From positions 1 to 64,000 of the forward strand of contig NZ_MAQW01000032.1 in assembly GCF_001682855.1 (NCBI RefSeq): a stretch of DNA of 64,000 nucleotides. Direction: 5' to 3'. This document shows, piece after piece, positions 51,749-61,012 of this stretch (positions within the stretch are counted from its first letter, which is position 1; each line of letters opens with the position of its first letter). The notes below the pieces were generated by a model. The model did not search any database, was not told where the DNA came from, and saw only the letters and a list, made by a program, of their open reading frames with translations. The position numbers were made by a program, and so were the translations under genes. Origin of the DNA: Bacillus sp. FJAT-27264 (GTDB lineage: Bacteria > Bacillota > Bacilli > Paenibacillales > Paenibacillaceae).

Positions 51749-51923
51749 GCTGGTCCAGTTCGGCTGTCTTGTGCTCTAACTCCTGACGGGTAATCAGGCC
51801 CTTGTCGATCAACAGCTCGATGATGGCACTGAGGGCAAGTGTCATATGGTAATGCTCATCCTTCAAATCACCGAGCTTACCGATAAATTGCACCAAATCC
51901 ATGCTTAGCGAAGAGGATTCCAA
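51717..51923 (-). CDS. Small protein of unknown function, convergent with walJ
   Basis: A 68-residue protein not recognised by me. Helical, with DLVQFIGKLGDLKDEHYH and IIELLIDKGLITRQELEHK; the second half resembles a short helix-turn-helix-like or coiled segment. Evidence for a real gene: AAAGGAGGTG lies 7 nt before a TTG at 51923 in the right frame, and the reading frame ends inside walJ (32-bp overlap). ATG 51902 is an alternative start with no ribosome site. Encoded head-on to the right fork. Confidence 0.65.
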   Translation of the reverse strand: MESSSLSMDLVQFIGKLGDLKDEHYHMTLALSAIIELLIDKGLITRQELEHKTAELDQLMAGSPYPMA

Positions 51924-52267
51924 TTCTTTGCACCTCCTTTGGGGATGAGATAGGGGTTTGGGAAAAATGTGCAGAATAATTACGGCGGAAAAGCCGCGAA
52001 AGCGTGCCCGCCTGTGATACAATCAATACAGAGCGTTTAGGCGTAAGTGACAATTGGAGCTTTCTACTATTGTAGTCTTTTAAGTCGTAAAATATTCCCT
52101 GATTGAAAGAATATGAGACCCCTACGCTTGGAACCCGCCTATTTGGGTGAATGGATAAAGTGAAACCTTTTGGCACTCTTTGGAGTCTTAGAAGAGTACG
52201 AAGCCGTTCGGGTGTTGCTTGGCGTTCAGGTATGAATGCAGTAGCAATAGAGGGGAGAGGATTACCG
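51924..52267. other. Divergent region before htrA
   Basis: About 340 bp. It must hold promoters for htrA (plus) and the small minus-strand gene. A TACAAT hexamer at 52018-52023 may be a plus -10. An in-frame extension of htrA back to 52151 exists but is unlikely to be translated. No other element recognised. Confidence 0.4.
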
Positions 52268-53509
52268 TTGGGATTGTTTGATGATGATTTTTATTCAACG
52301 AAGGTACCACGGCGGAGCAGAGAGCAGGAGAAATCCAAAGGCTTGTCACGCGGGTGGCGAACTAGCAGATCGCGCCGCAGTCTCTCAACATGGCAGATCT
52401 CTGCGCTTAGCTCTGTAATCAGTGCGGTGGTAGCAGTATTGCTGTTCAGTCTGGTGACCGGGCATTGGGCGCCGGAACGAGCAATAGGGTCTACCGTCAT
52501 TGAGAACGTGACGCCGAGCAGTGGCGATCCTTATGATCGTATTATTCAGGCGGCGGCGATGGTTCGTCCTGCCGTAGTGAGCATCGTCAACCACAAGGAA
52601 GATAACAAGGAACAGAATATTCTGGATCAGTCCTCGCTGGGCTCCGGAGTTATTTATAAAAAAGATGCGAATAAGGCCTACATCATAACTAATAACCATG
52701 TCGTTCAGGGTGCAGGCAAGCTGGAGATTGTTACGGTGTCTGGGGAGACCCGCAGAGCGGAGCTGGTCGGCGCAGATAAGGTAACTGATATTGCTGTGCT
52801 ATCCATTGATGCCAAGGGCATCAACACCATCGCTCAGATTGGTGACTCCTCCAAGCTGCGTCTTGGGGAGACCGTCATAGCTATTGGCAATCCACTTGGT
52901 CTTGGTGATACGCTAACTTCCGGTATTATAAGCTATACGGAGCGGAAGATTCCCGTGTCGCTCAACCAGGATGGTGTGTACGACTGGGAGCAAGAGGTCA
53001 TCCAGACCGATGCGGCGATCAATGAAGGCAACAGTGGCGGTGCGCTGGTTGATCTCAACGGCAAGGTGATCGGGATCAATACGATGAAAATTTCGGATAC
53101 CGGCGTAGAAGGGCTTGGCTTTGCCATACCGACCAATCATGTTATGGAGACGGCAGAGGAGCTAACCAGCAAGGGTAAGATCTCACGATCCTATCTGGGC
53201 GTCTACACAGTGGATCTGAACAATCCTTATGTCCCGTTGGCCGAAGACCAGCGTAAGGAGCTGAATCTGCCCGCGGCTGTTAAAGACGGTGTGGTCGTGC
53301 TAGATGCTGTTGGACCGGCAAAGGTTGCGGGACTCCAGTTCAACGACGTTATCACAAAATTTGACGGAGAGCCCATCACATCTACCCTTTCCTTGCGGAA
53401 GTATTTGTATAATCACACCAAGATCGGTGACGAGTTGCAGATTACTTTTTACAGGAACGGGGTTCTGAAACAGGTCGCGGTAAAACTTTTAGAGAAGCCT
53501 GAGGAATAA
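52268..53509 (+). CDS. HtrA/DegP-type serine protease with PDZ domain
   Basis: A 413-residue membrane-anchored quality-control protease that degrades misfolded exported proteins. Short cytoplasmic N-terminus, one membrane helix (about residues 43-64), trypsin-like domain with catalytic His about 144 (TNNHVV), Asp about 174 (VTDIAVL) and Ser about 256 (EGNSGGAL), and a C-terminal PDZ domain (LDAVGPAKVAGLQFNDVITK). Start: TTG 52268 behind GGGGAGAGGA gives MGLFDDDFYSTK; a frame reaching ATG 52151 adds 39 residues of poor support. HtrA (YycK) follows walJ in B. subtilis too, so context agrees. Confidence 0.93.
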   Translation: MGLFDDDFYSTKVPRRSREQEKSKGLSRGWRTSRSRRSLSTWQISALSSVISAVVAVLLFSLVTGHWAPERAIGSTVIENVTPSSGDPYDRIIQAAAMVRPAVVSIVNHKEDNKEQNILDQSSLGSGVIYKKDANKAYIITNNHVVQGAGKLEIVTVSGETRRAELVGADKVTDIAVLSIDAKGINTIAQIGDSSKLRLGETVIAIGNPLGLGDTLTSGIISYTERKIPVSLNQDGVYDWEQEVIQTDAAINEGNSGGALVDLNGKVIGINTMKISDTGVEGLGFAIPTNHVMETAEELTSKGKISRSYLGVYTVDLNNPYVPLAEDQRKELNLPAAVKDGVVVLDAVGPAKVAGLQFNDVITKFDGEPITSTLSLRKYLYNHTKIGDELQITFYRNGVLKQVAVKLLEKPEE

Positions 53510-53554
53510 AACCCTCACAAATGGTATATAATGATACAGCAGTCATGACCAGCC

Positions 53555-53591
53555 AGGCTGACAGCCCTTACATTGGGAAGTCAGCCTTTTG
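53555..53591 (+). terminator. Terminator of htrA
   Basis: AGGCTGAC and GTCAGCCT pair around a 17-nt loop, followed by TTTT. Confidence 0.8.
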
Positions 53592-53799
53592 TGGGAAAAA
53601 ACGGAGATATTCGGATGGGTCAGCTTGCCTTTACTTCGAAGGTGTGGTACTATGAGAACAATCAGACATTTGATACGTAATCCTCTTATTGAAAAGGGCT
53701 GTCAAGTTAAGAAATATACAACCTTTTTCAATGTGTGAATTTTTTCTTTGTTTGAAGATAAAAAGAACATATTAATTTAAATTTGTGGAGGTTACACAC

Positions 53800-54000
53800 A
53801 TGCAAACAGGTACAGTTAAATGGTTCAACGCTGAAAAAGGATTCGGATTTATCGAAGTTGAAGGCGGTAGCGACGTATTCGTACACTTCAGTGCGATCAC
53901 TGGCGAAGGCTTCAAAACTTTGGACGAAGGCCAACGCGTTGAATTCAACGTTGTTCAAGGCAACCGTGGTCCACAAGCCGAAAACGTTGTAAAACTGTAA
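53800..54000 (+). CDS. Cold-shock protein, CspA/CspB family
   Basis: A 66-residue single cold-shock domain that binds single-stranded nucleic acid and acts as an RNA chaperone. RNP1 KGFGFIEV and RNP2 VFVHFSAI are intact; starts MQTGTVKWFNAEKGFGF. ATG 53800 sits 8 nt behind GGAGGT. The ~200-bp AT-rich region before it may include the long 5' leader common for csp genes. Confidence 0.95.
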   Translation: MQTGTVKWFNAEKGFGFIEVEGGSDVFVHFSAITGEGFKTLDEGQRVEFNVVQGNRGPQAENVVKL

Positions 54001-54010
54001 TAATAGAAGG

Positions 54011-54050
54011 TACCGTCCCCGCTTGTTGAAAGTTGGGACGGTCTTTTTTT
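54011..54050 (+). terminator. Terminator of the cold-shock gene
   Basis: ACCGTCCC and GGGACGGT pair around a 15-nt loop, followed by CTTTTTTT. Confidence 0.88.
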
Positions 54051-54188
54051 AACAGAATTCAACAACCTTTGTAAGGGCTCCGTACTGGGGCTTTTCTTAT
54101 TATTATAGAGGTGTAAGCATAAATCTTAACATTTTGGGGTATCATGTATCGTTAATCCACTTGTGACATAAAGGAAGGAGGAACGGCA

Positions 54189-54419
54189 ATGAACTACCGG
54201 AAGAAACCCGTGGAGGAAATCCCGGAAGAGAATACCGCGATTTGGGCCTGTACGAACGAGGGGTGCAATGGATGGATGAGGGACAATTTTGCTTTTGACA
54301 CTGTGCCTTCTTGTCGTCTATGCAACGCTCCGATGGTCCGCAGTATGAAGATGCTGCCGCTGCTGCTCAATTCCAACGGTGATCTGAAGTCGCTGAAGAA
54401 GGGTATTTCCATTACGTGA
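54189..54419 (+). CDS. Cold-inducible YdjO-type zinc-ribbon protein
   Basis: A 76-residue protein matching the YdjO pattern: short N-terminus, IWACTNEGCNGWMRDNF, then VPSCRLCNAPMV. The Cys-x4-Cys and Cys-x2-Cys pairs should bind zinc. Such genes are cold-induced in Bacillus and often lie beside csp genes; role unknown. AAGGAGGAACGGCA precedes the ATG. It follows the cold-shock gene but behind a terminator. Confidence 0.87.
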   Translation: MNYRKKPVEEIPEENTAIWACTNEGCNGWMRDNFAFDTVPSCRLCNAPMVRSMKMLPLLLNSNGDLKSLKKGISIT

Positions 54420-54468
54420 CCGGCGCCTTTATGAGCCAAGCTTAGTATAGAATAACGCACAAACTCCG

Positions 54469-54495
54469 AGACGGTTAAACCGTCTTATTTTTTTT
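54469..54495 (+). terminator. Terminator of the YdjO-type gene
   Basis: AGACGG/CCGTCT hairpin followed by a long T-rich run. Confidence 0.75.
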
Positions 54496-54512
54496 GCTTT
54501 TTTGTCACTACT

Positions 54513-54530
54513 TTGTGATATTTGTCACAA
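54513..54530. promoter_or_regulatory. Rex-like operator upstream of cydA
   Basis: TTGTGATATTTGTCACAA, an 18-bp palindrome close to the Rex consensus TTGTGAA-N4-TTCACAA. Rex senses the NADH/NAD ratio and represses cyd operons in Firmicutes. A further TTGTCAC half-site lies at about 54501. Confidence 0.6.
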
Positions 54531-54560
54531 AATTATTATTTTTATAGCAAAAATAGAGCG

Positions 54561-54581
54561 TATAATGTGATTTACATCACA
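54561..54581. promoter_or_regulatory. Fnr/CRP-like palindrome overlapping a -10 hexamer before cydA
   Basis: TATAAT at 54561-54566 joined to TGTGATTTACATCACA (54566-54581), a perfect TGTGA-N6-TCACA. Placement at the -10 would suit repression rather than activation. The binding factor is unknown. Confidence 0.55.
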
Positions 54582-54643
54582 CAGTTCCCTTAAAATTTTT
54601 GACAAAATAGACGTATCGATAAGGGAGAGGGAAGGGGAGAAAT

Positions 54644-56047
54644 ATGGATACAGTTATGCTGTCACGTATTCAATTTGCGTCGACGACAATTTTTCACTAT
54701 TTCTTTGTGCCGGTGTCTATTGGGCTAGCGCTTTTAATTGCCATCATGGAGACCATGTATGTGAGAAAAGGCGATGAAGAGTACAAGAGAATGGCGCAAT
54801 TCTGGGGAAAGCTATTCCTCATAAATTTTGCAGTCGGGGTAGTTACAGGTATTCTGCAGGAGTTCCAGTTCGGGATGAACTGGTCGGATTATTCACGATT
54901 CGTCGGAGACGTCTTCGGTGCACCGCTGGCTATTGAGGCCTTGCTGGCTTTTTTCCTGGAGTCTACGTTCATCGGGCTGTGGATCTTCGGTTGGGATAAA
55001 ATCTCGAAGAAGCTACATCTGCTGTCTATCTGGATGGTTGCTATCGGTACGATGCTGTCGGCCTTCTGGATCTTAGCCGCGAACTCCTTCATGCAGCATC
55101 CGGTGGGCTTCGCTATCAACAATGGACGGGCTGAAATGAATGATTTCTTCGCACTCATTACAAATGGACAATTACTGGTGGAATTCCCGCATACGGTGCT
55201 GGCTGCCTACGCTACAGGCGCGTTCCTTGTAACGGGTATCAGTGCCTACAAGCTGCTGAAGAAGCAGGAAGTACCTTTCTTTAAGAAATCTTTTCAAATT
55301 GCGGCGATTGTCGGCATTATCTCTTCGGTGGGTGTAGCGGTGGCAGGACATGCTCAGGCGCAATACCTGGTAGAGACTCAGCCGATGAAAATGGCGGCAT
55401 CCGAAGGACTATGGGGCGAGAGTGGCGATCCTGCACCTTGGACGGTGTGGGCGAATATTGACCCTACGAACAAGACTAACAGCGGTGAATTCAAAATCCC
55501 GTACTTGCTAAGTTTCCTGTCTTACAGTAAGTTCTCCGGTGAAGTTAAAGGGATGAACCAATTACAGGCAGAATATGAGCAGCAGTACGGACCTGGGGAT
55601 TATATCCCTCCGGTACGGACTACGTTCTGGAGTTTCCGGATCATGGTCGCTGCAGGTACAGCAATGATTGTGCTTGGTCTGTATGCAATGTACTTGATTT
55701 GGCGTAAAAAGATGGACCGTCCGAACACCTGGTTCATGCGGTTCATGTTCTGGGGACTGCTGCTTCCGCCAATTGCCAATACAGCGGGCTGGGTTATGAC
55801 TGAATTTGGCCGCCAGCCGTGGACGGTATTTGGTTTGATGCAGACCAAAGACAGTGTATCGCCTAATATCACGAGCGGACAGGTGTTGTTCTCTGTGATT
55901 TCTTTTACAACGATTTATTTAATTCTGGGTCTGGTATTGGTCGGCTTGTTCATCAAAGTTATCAAAAAAGGTCCTTATGCCATGGATAACGATCACGGCG
56001 ATTCGCATGACCCATATAACAAGGAGGGGTCCCATGCTTTCTCTTAA
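54644..56047 (+). CDS. cydA: Cytochrome bd ubiquinol/menaquinol oxidase subunit I
   Basis: A 467-residue membrane protein with about nine helices, carrying hemes b558, b595 and d. Recognisable: the N-terminal heme-ligand His region (SRIQFASTTIFHYFFVPVSIG), the GRQPWTV motif and the quinol-binding Q-loop, which is the short version typical of Firmicutes. It is the oxygen-reducing subunit of the high-affinity oxidase used at low oxygen. AGGGAGAGG precedes the ATG. First gene of cydABDC, overlapping cydB by 14 bp. Confidence 0.96.
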   Translation: MDTVMLSRIQFASTTIFHYFFVPVSIGLALLIAIMETMYVRKGDEEYKRMAQFWGKLFLINFAVGVVTGILQEFQFGMNWSDYSRFVGDVFGAPLAIEALLAFFLESTFIGLWIFGWDKISKKLHLLSIWMVAIGTMLSAFWILAANSFMQHPVGFAINNGRAEMNDFFALITNGQLLVEFPHTVLAAYATGAFLVTGISAYKLLKKQEVPFFKKSFQIAAIVGIISSVGVAVAGHAQAQYLVETQPMKMAASEGLWGESGDPAPWTVWANIDPTNKTNSGEFKIPYLLSFLSYSKFSGEVKGMNQLQAEYEQQYGPGDYIPPVRTTFWSFRIMVAAGTAMIVLGLYAMYLIWRKKMDRPNTWFMRFMFWGLLLPPIANTAGWVMTEFGRQPWTVFGLMQTKDSVSPNITSGQVLFSVISFTTIYLILGLVLVGLFIKVIKKGPYAMDNDHGDSHDPYNKEGSHAFS

Positions 56048-57050
56048 TGAATTGTGGTTTGTATTGATTGCGGTTCTGTTCATCGGGTTCTTCTTCCTGG
56101 AGGGTTTTGACTTTGGTGTAGGAATGGAAACACAGCTCTTGGCCAAGAATGATACGGAGCGCCGGGTGCTGATCAACTCGATTGGACCGTTCTGGGATGC
56201 CAATGAAGTATGGCTGCTGACGGGTGCAGGCGCGATGTTCGCGGCCTTTCCGAACTGGTATGCTACGCTATTCAGCGGATTTTATATTCCCTTCGTGTTC
56301 GCACTACTGGCGCTGATCGCCCGGGGTGTAGCATTTGAATTCAGGGGCAAGCGCGATTCTCTGGCCTGGAAAAGAACTTGGGATGTCTGCATCTTCCTCG
56401 GCAGCTTCCTCCCGCCGTTCCTGCTGGCTGTCGTCTTCGCAAGCTTCATCAAGGGCTTGCCGATTGACGCCAATATGCAGATGTATGCCGGATTCACGGA
56501 TATCGTTAATATCTACACCGTTGTTGCCGGAATTACAGTAGTTCTGCTCTGTCTGGTACACGGCCTGATGTTCACGACGCTGCGTACGATTGGTGATCTG
56601 CAAGTGCGGGCCCGCAAGCTGGGGCAGAAGCTGTTGATTCCACTGGGCGTACTGCTGCTGGGTTTTGTGGTAATGACCTACTTCATGACCGATATCTTTG
56701 AAAAGCGTGGAACAGTGCTTCTGAGTATAGTAATATTGGGTATTATTGCATATGTACTGGCAGGCTACTTCATGTTGAAGAAGAAGGACAGCTGGGCATT
56801 CGGCATGACTGGAGCGGTATTCGCCTTGTCGGTGGCTTCGATCTTCGTGGGACTGTTCCCGCGGGTGATGATCAGCTCCATTGATCAGGCGTTTAACCTG
56901 ACGATCACGAATGCGGCTTCCGGACACTATTCACTGAAGGTAATGACGATTGTGGCGTTGACGCTGCTTCCGTTCGTACTGGGTTATCAGATTTGGAGTT
57001 ATTTTATCTTTCACAAACGGGTTCACGAGAAGGAGCATCTTGAATACTAA
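56034..57050 (+). CDS. cydB: Cytochrome bd oxidase subunit II
   Basis: A 338-residue membrane protein with eight helices, partner of CydA. It has the conserved GFDFGVG near residues 23-29 and WDANEVWLLTGAGAMFAAFP. Start ATG 56034 behind AAGGAGGGG, overlapping the cydA end; the TAA shares a base with the cydD ATG (TAATG). Confidence 0.96.
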   Translation: MLSLNELWFVLIAVLFIGFFFLEGFDFGVGMETQLLAKNDTERRVLINSIGPFWDANEVWLLTGAGAMFAAFPNWYATLFSGFYIPFVFALLALIARGVAFEFRGKRDSLAWKRTWDVCIFLGSFLPPFLLAVVFASFIKGLPIDANMQMYAGFTDIVNIYTVVAGITVVLLCLVHGLMFTTLRTIGDLQVRARKLGQKLLIPLGVLLLGFVVMTYFMTDIFEKRGTVLLSIVILGIIAYVLAGYFMLKKKDSWAFGMTGAVFALSVASIFVGLFPRVMISSIDQAFNLTITNAASGHYSLKVMTIVALTLLPFVLGYQIWSYFIFHKRVHEKEHLEY

Positions 57051-58942
57051 TGGATAAAAATTTGCTTGGGTACAAAGGAGTTAAGCCGGTCTTCCTGATC
57101 GTCGGCTTCCTGACCCTGGTGCAAAGCCTGTCCATTCTTCTGCTGGCCAAATGGCTGGCGGAAGTTGTCTCTGCGCTGTTTGCGGGAGCACCGCTGAAGG
57201 AACAATGGGGTACTTCCCTGTTGTTCCTTCTTGCGTTTCTGGTGCGCCATGTGTGCGCCCTGCTGATGAGCCGGGTATCCTACCGGTTCGCGGAAGCGAC
57301 CGGAAGCAGCATGCGGCAGCAGATGATGGATAAGCTGTTCCAGCTAGGGCCGAGATTGGCAGGCGACCGGGGCACCGGTACGCTGGTTACACTGGTATTG
57401 GAGGGCGTAACAAAGTTCCGCACTTATCTGGAGCTGATTATTCCACGGATGGTTGGAATGTCAATCACACCGCTAATGCTGCTCGTTTATGTGTACACAC
57501 AAGACACGACAAGCGGCGTGATTCTCACCGTGACGATGCCGATCATTATTGCCTTTATGATTCTGATCGGCATGACTGCTCGCAAACAAATGGATCGTCA
57601 GCTAAAATCCTATCGGACACTGTCCAATCACTTTGTCGATTCGCTGCGGGGCTTGGAGACGCTGAAGTTCCTGGGCCGCAGCCGTAGTCATAGCGAGAGC
57701 ATCGCTCATGTCAGCGATCGTTATCGCTCAGCTACGATGCGCACCTTGCGCGTGGCGTTCCTGTCTTCCTTTGCTCTGGATTTCTTCACCATGCTCTCGG
57801 TAGCTTCCGTGGCTGTCAGCCTCGGTCTGCGGTTAGTCAATGAGCAGATGACATTGGTCACCGGGCTGACTATTCTGATCCTGGCCCCGGAATATTTCCT
57901 GCCGGTACGGCTTGTGGGTGCGGATTTTCATGCTACGCTGGACGGAAAAGAAGCCGGTGAGGCGATGAAGAGTATTATTGACCGGGAGACCGTGCAGGCG
58001 GTGAAGTTGGCGGGGAATGGAGCAGGGCAAGGGGTTGCTGAAAAAGGAGCTGCCTCGGGTGCTGTGGCTGGAATGACTGAAGCTACTGGAACTGCTGATA
58101 GCCCTGGTGGTGCTGGCAGTGTTGACAGTGCAGGCAAAGCGGGAGCGACTGGAACTGCCCCTGTAGACCAACCGTCCGCTGCTTCCGACTTTGCTTGGAC
58201 TAACGACGCCATTCTGCAATTAAATAGCGTTGGGGTTAAGTATGAAGAAGGCGGATTGTCTTCGCTGGAAGGGATCAATCTACGGTTCGCTGGAGCAGCC
58301 AAGATTGGCATTATCGGGGAGAGTGGAGCAGGGAAATCCACGCTGGTGGATATCCTGGGTGGTTTTCTGCACCCTACGTCTGGCAGTATTGCCGTGGGCG
58401 ATAGCACGTTCAGCTCGCTGACAGACGAAGCCTGGCGGAAGCAGACGGCTTATATCCCACAGCGGCCTTATATCTTCAGCGGCACGCTTGCGGACAATGT
58501 GCGCTTTTACTACCCGGAAGCTTCTATGGAGGATGTCCGTAGAGTAATTAGTGAAGCCGGATTGTCGAAATTGCTAGATTCGCTGCCAAACGGATTGGAC
58601 GAAATGATCGGTGGCGGCGGTCGCTCCCTCAGCGGGGGTCAAGAGCAGCGGGTGGCGCTGGCTCGGGCGTTGCTGAGCAGCCGACCGATTATGCTGCTGG
58701 ATGAGCCAACAGCCCATCTGGATATTGAGACGGAGTACGAGCTCAAGGAAACGATGCTTCCACTGTTTGCCGGGAAGCTGGTCTTTCTCGCGACACATCG
58801 CTTGCACTGGATGGTGGATATGGATCTCATCGTCGTGATGAAGCAGGGGCAAGTAGCCGAGACCGGCACCCATAAGGAACTGATCGCCCGCAAGGGTGCC
58901 TATTATGAGCTTATTCAATCGCAATTGGAGGGAATCCGTTGA
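57050..58942 (+). CDS. cydD: Thiol reductant ABC exporter subunit CydD
   Basis: A 630-residue half-transporter that with CydC exports cysteine or glutathione-like thiols or heme-related substrates needed to assemble cytochrome bd. Six membrane helices (about residues 15-300) precede an ATPase with Walker A GESGAGKSTLVD, signature LSGGQEQR and Walker B IMLLDEPTAHLD. Between the two lies an unusual Gly/Ala/Thr-rich linker (about 320-380) with no secondary structure expected. Coupled to cydB and overlapping cydC by 4 bp. Confidence 0.93.
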   Translation: MDKNLLGYKGVKPVFLIVGFLTLVQSLSILLLAKWLAEVVSALFAGAPLKEQWGTSLLFLLAFLVRHVCALLMSRVSYRFAEATGSSMRQQMMDKLFQLGPRLAGDRGTGTLVTLVLEGVTKFRTYLELIIPRMVGMSITPLMLLVYVYTQDTTSGVILTVTMPIIIAFMILIGMTARKQMDRQLKSYRTLSNHFVDSLRGLETLKFLGRSRSHSESIAHVSDRYRSATMRTLRVAFLSSFALDFFTMLSVASVAVSLGLRLVNEQMTLVTGLTILILAPEYFLPVRLVGADFHATLDGKEAGEAMKSIIDRETVQAVKLAGNGAGQGVAEKGAASGAVAGMTEATGTADSPGGAGSVDSAGKAGATGTAPVDQPSAASDFAWTNDAILQLNSVGVKYEEGGLSSLEGINLRFAGAAKIGIIGESGAGKSTLVDILGGFLHPTSGSIAVGDSTFSSLTDEAWRKQTAYIPQRPYIFSGTLADNVRFYYPEASMEDVRRVISEAGLSKLLDSLPNGLDEMIGGGGRSLSGGQEQRVALARALLSSRPIMLLDEPTAHLDIETEYELKETMLPLFAGKLVFLATHRLHWMVDMDLIVVMKQGQVAETGTHKELIARKGAYYELIQSQLEGIR

Positions 58943-60867
58943 AACGAGAAGGATGGTTCGCCCCATATGTATCTTCATACTTCTGGCGGTTTGTGCTGAT
59001 TATTATCCTTGGTGCACTGACGGTGTTCTCAGCTTCTTCTTTGATGTACACCTCGGGCTTCCTAATCTCTAAGGCGTCCATCCCACCAGAAAATATATTA
59101 ATGATCTATGTACCGATCGTCGGTGTGCGCACCTTCGGAACAAGCCGGGCCGTGATCCACTATGTGGAACGGCTCGTCGGTCATGACACGATCCTGCGGA
59201 TTCTCTCTAAGATGCGTGTCCGCCTGTATCATATACTGGAGCCACAGGCACTGTTCCTGTCCTCACGCTTTCGGACAGGTGACATCCTCGGCATGCTGGC
59301 CGACGATATCGAATATTTGCAAAATGTATACCTGCGCACCGTCTTTCCTAGTATTATCGCGCTGTTGCTGTATGGTGCGGCAGTGATTGCTCTCGGCACT
59401 TTCGATCTGACCTTTGCGCTGCTGATGGGTCTGTATATTCTGGTGCTGGTGGTTGTGCTGCCACTAGTCTCGCTGCTGTTCACGCAAAGACGGCAGCGTG
59501 AAGTGAAGCAAGAGCGCAACCGTCTCTACCAGAAGCTGACGGATGCTGTACTGGGCATGGGCGACTGGATGATTAGCGGTCGGCAAAGCCAGTTCGTAGC
59601 CACCTATGAAGCCGATGAGCGCAAGGTGGCCCGCACCGATGGCTGGCTGCGAGGCTGGGCCCGCCTGCGGATGTTCATTGGGCAGGCCATTGTCGGCATC
59701 GGCGTGCTGTCGATGCTCTACTGGGCGGCGGGGGAATATGCTGACGGAGCCATCGCGGGAACGCTGATCGCAGCGTTCGTGCTGGTGGTTTTCCCGCTTG
59801 CGGATGCCTTCCTGCCGGTATCGGAAGCGGTGGAGAAGATTCCACAATACCGGAACTCGCTGGAGCGGTTGTCCGGGGTGGAGGATAGGGATGGGGCGCC
59901 TACTCAGGGTGCTGGAGTGAAACAGAATGGGCAGGGAACCCGTGCGGTAAGTGCTGGTGTATTGGACGTAGCGCCAGTGGCTGGAGGCCGTACAGAAACA
60001 TTAGATGAAGTATGTACGCAAAGTGCTGGAATAGCGAAAATCAAAGTGACTGTTGCTGGGCGCGACATTTCGACTACTACGGGGCAAGCTGGTAATGAAG
60101 GCCACAGCCAACATGATATTGCAATACAAACACATATCCGGCTGGATAATGTCGGCTACCGGTACGGAGCCGATGATGATTGGTCTGTCCGCGATCTGAG
60201 CCTGGATCTCCCGCAGGGGAAAAAGATCGCGATCATCGGCCGCAGCGGAGCGGGAAAATCGACGCTGCTTAAGGTCATTCAAGGTGTGATTCAGCCGACG
60301 GAAGGTTCGGCTGAGATTAATGGGCGGGCCGCCGCGTCTTACGGCGAAGACATTCCTTCTCTGATTGCGGTACTCAATCAGAGTCCGCACTTGTTCGACA
60401 CCACGGTGGCGAACAATATCCGGCTGGGGAATCCGCAGGCTTCAGAGGAAGAGATCCGGGCTGCTGGCGAGTTGGCGAAGCTCGATAGCCTGCTCTCTTC
60501 CCTGCCGGAAGGCTATAACACGCCCGTGCGCGAAGCCGGGCAGCGCTTCTCCGGCGGCGAACGGCAGCGGATCGCGCTGGCGCGTATCCTGCTGCAGAAC
60601 ACGCCGGTCGTCGTGCTCGACGAGCCGACCGTGGGTCTCGACCCACGCACCGAGCGCGAGCTGCTGGCGACGATGTTCCAGGCGATGGCCGGAAAATCGC
60701 TGGTTTGGGTTACGCACCATCTTGTAGGTGCGGAACTGATGGACGAAGTGATTTTTATGGAGAATGGAACTGTCGAAATGCGCGGGACTCATGCTGAGCT
60801 GCTGGAGAAGGAGCCGCGTTACCGCAGGTTGTACGAGTTGGATCGGCCGGTGGAGTTCCTTGGTTAG
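58939..60867 (+). CDS. cydC: Thiol reductant ABC exporter subunit CydC
   Basis: The 642-residue partner half-transporter of CydD. Six membrane helices, then an ATPase with Walker A GRSGAGKSTLLK, signature FSGGERQR and Walker B VVVLDEPTVGLD. Like CydD it has a long low-complexity linker between the two parts (about residues 310-395). It begins with TTG 58939 overlapping the cydD stop, behind TTGGAGGG. Last gene of cydABDC and followed by a terminator. Confidence 0.93.
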   Translation: MKREGWFAPYVSSYFWRFVLIIILGALTVFSASSLMYTSGFLISKASIPPENILMIYVPIVGVRTFGTSRAVIHYVERLVGHDTILRILSKMRVRLYHILEPQALFLSSRFRTGDILGMLADDIEYLQNVYLRTVFPSIIALLLYGAAVIALGTFDLTFALLMGLYILVLVVVLPLVSLLFTQRRQREVKQERNRLYQKLTDAVLGMGDWMISGRQSQFVATYEADERKVARTDGWLRGWARLRMFIGQAIVGIGVLSMLYWAAGEYADGAIAGTLIAAFVLVVFPLADAFLPVSEAVEKIPQYRNSLERLSGVEDRDGAPTQGAGVKQNGQGTRAVSAGVLDVAPVAGGRTETLDEVCTQSAGIAKIKVTVAGRDISTTTGQAGNEGHSQHDIAIQTHIRLDNVGYRYGADDDWSVRDLSLDLPQGKKIAIIGRSGAGKSTLLKVIQGVIQPTEGSAEINGRAAASYGEDIPSLIAVLNQSPHLFDTTVANNIRLGNPQASEEEIRAAGELAKLDSLLSSLPEGYNTPVREAGQRFSGGERQRIALARILLQNTPVVVLDEPTVGLDPRTERELLATMFQAMAGKSLVWVTHHLVGAELMDEVIFMENGTVEMRGTHAELLEKEPRYRRLYELDRPVEFLG

Positions 60868-60954
60868 TAAGAAGGCATATAGATTTGGATAATGACAGAG
60901 ATTCGGCGGGGAAGTTTAACCGAAGTGAAATAAGTGGAAGACAGATAATGACAA

Positions 60955-60992
60955 AGCCCCGCCAGACAAAAGTCTGACGGGGCTATTTTTTT
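60955..60992 (+). terminator. Terminator of cydABDC
   Basis: AGCCCCG-CCAGAC and GTCTG-CGGGGCT pair, followed by ATTTTTTT. Confidence 0.9.
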
Positions 60993-61012
60993 CACAATAA
61001 TAGAGGAGAGGG

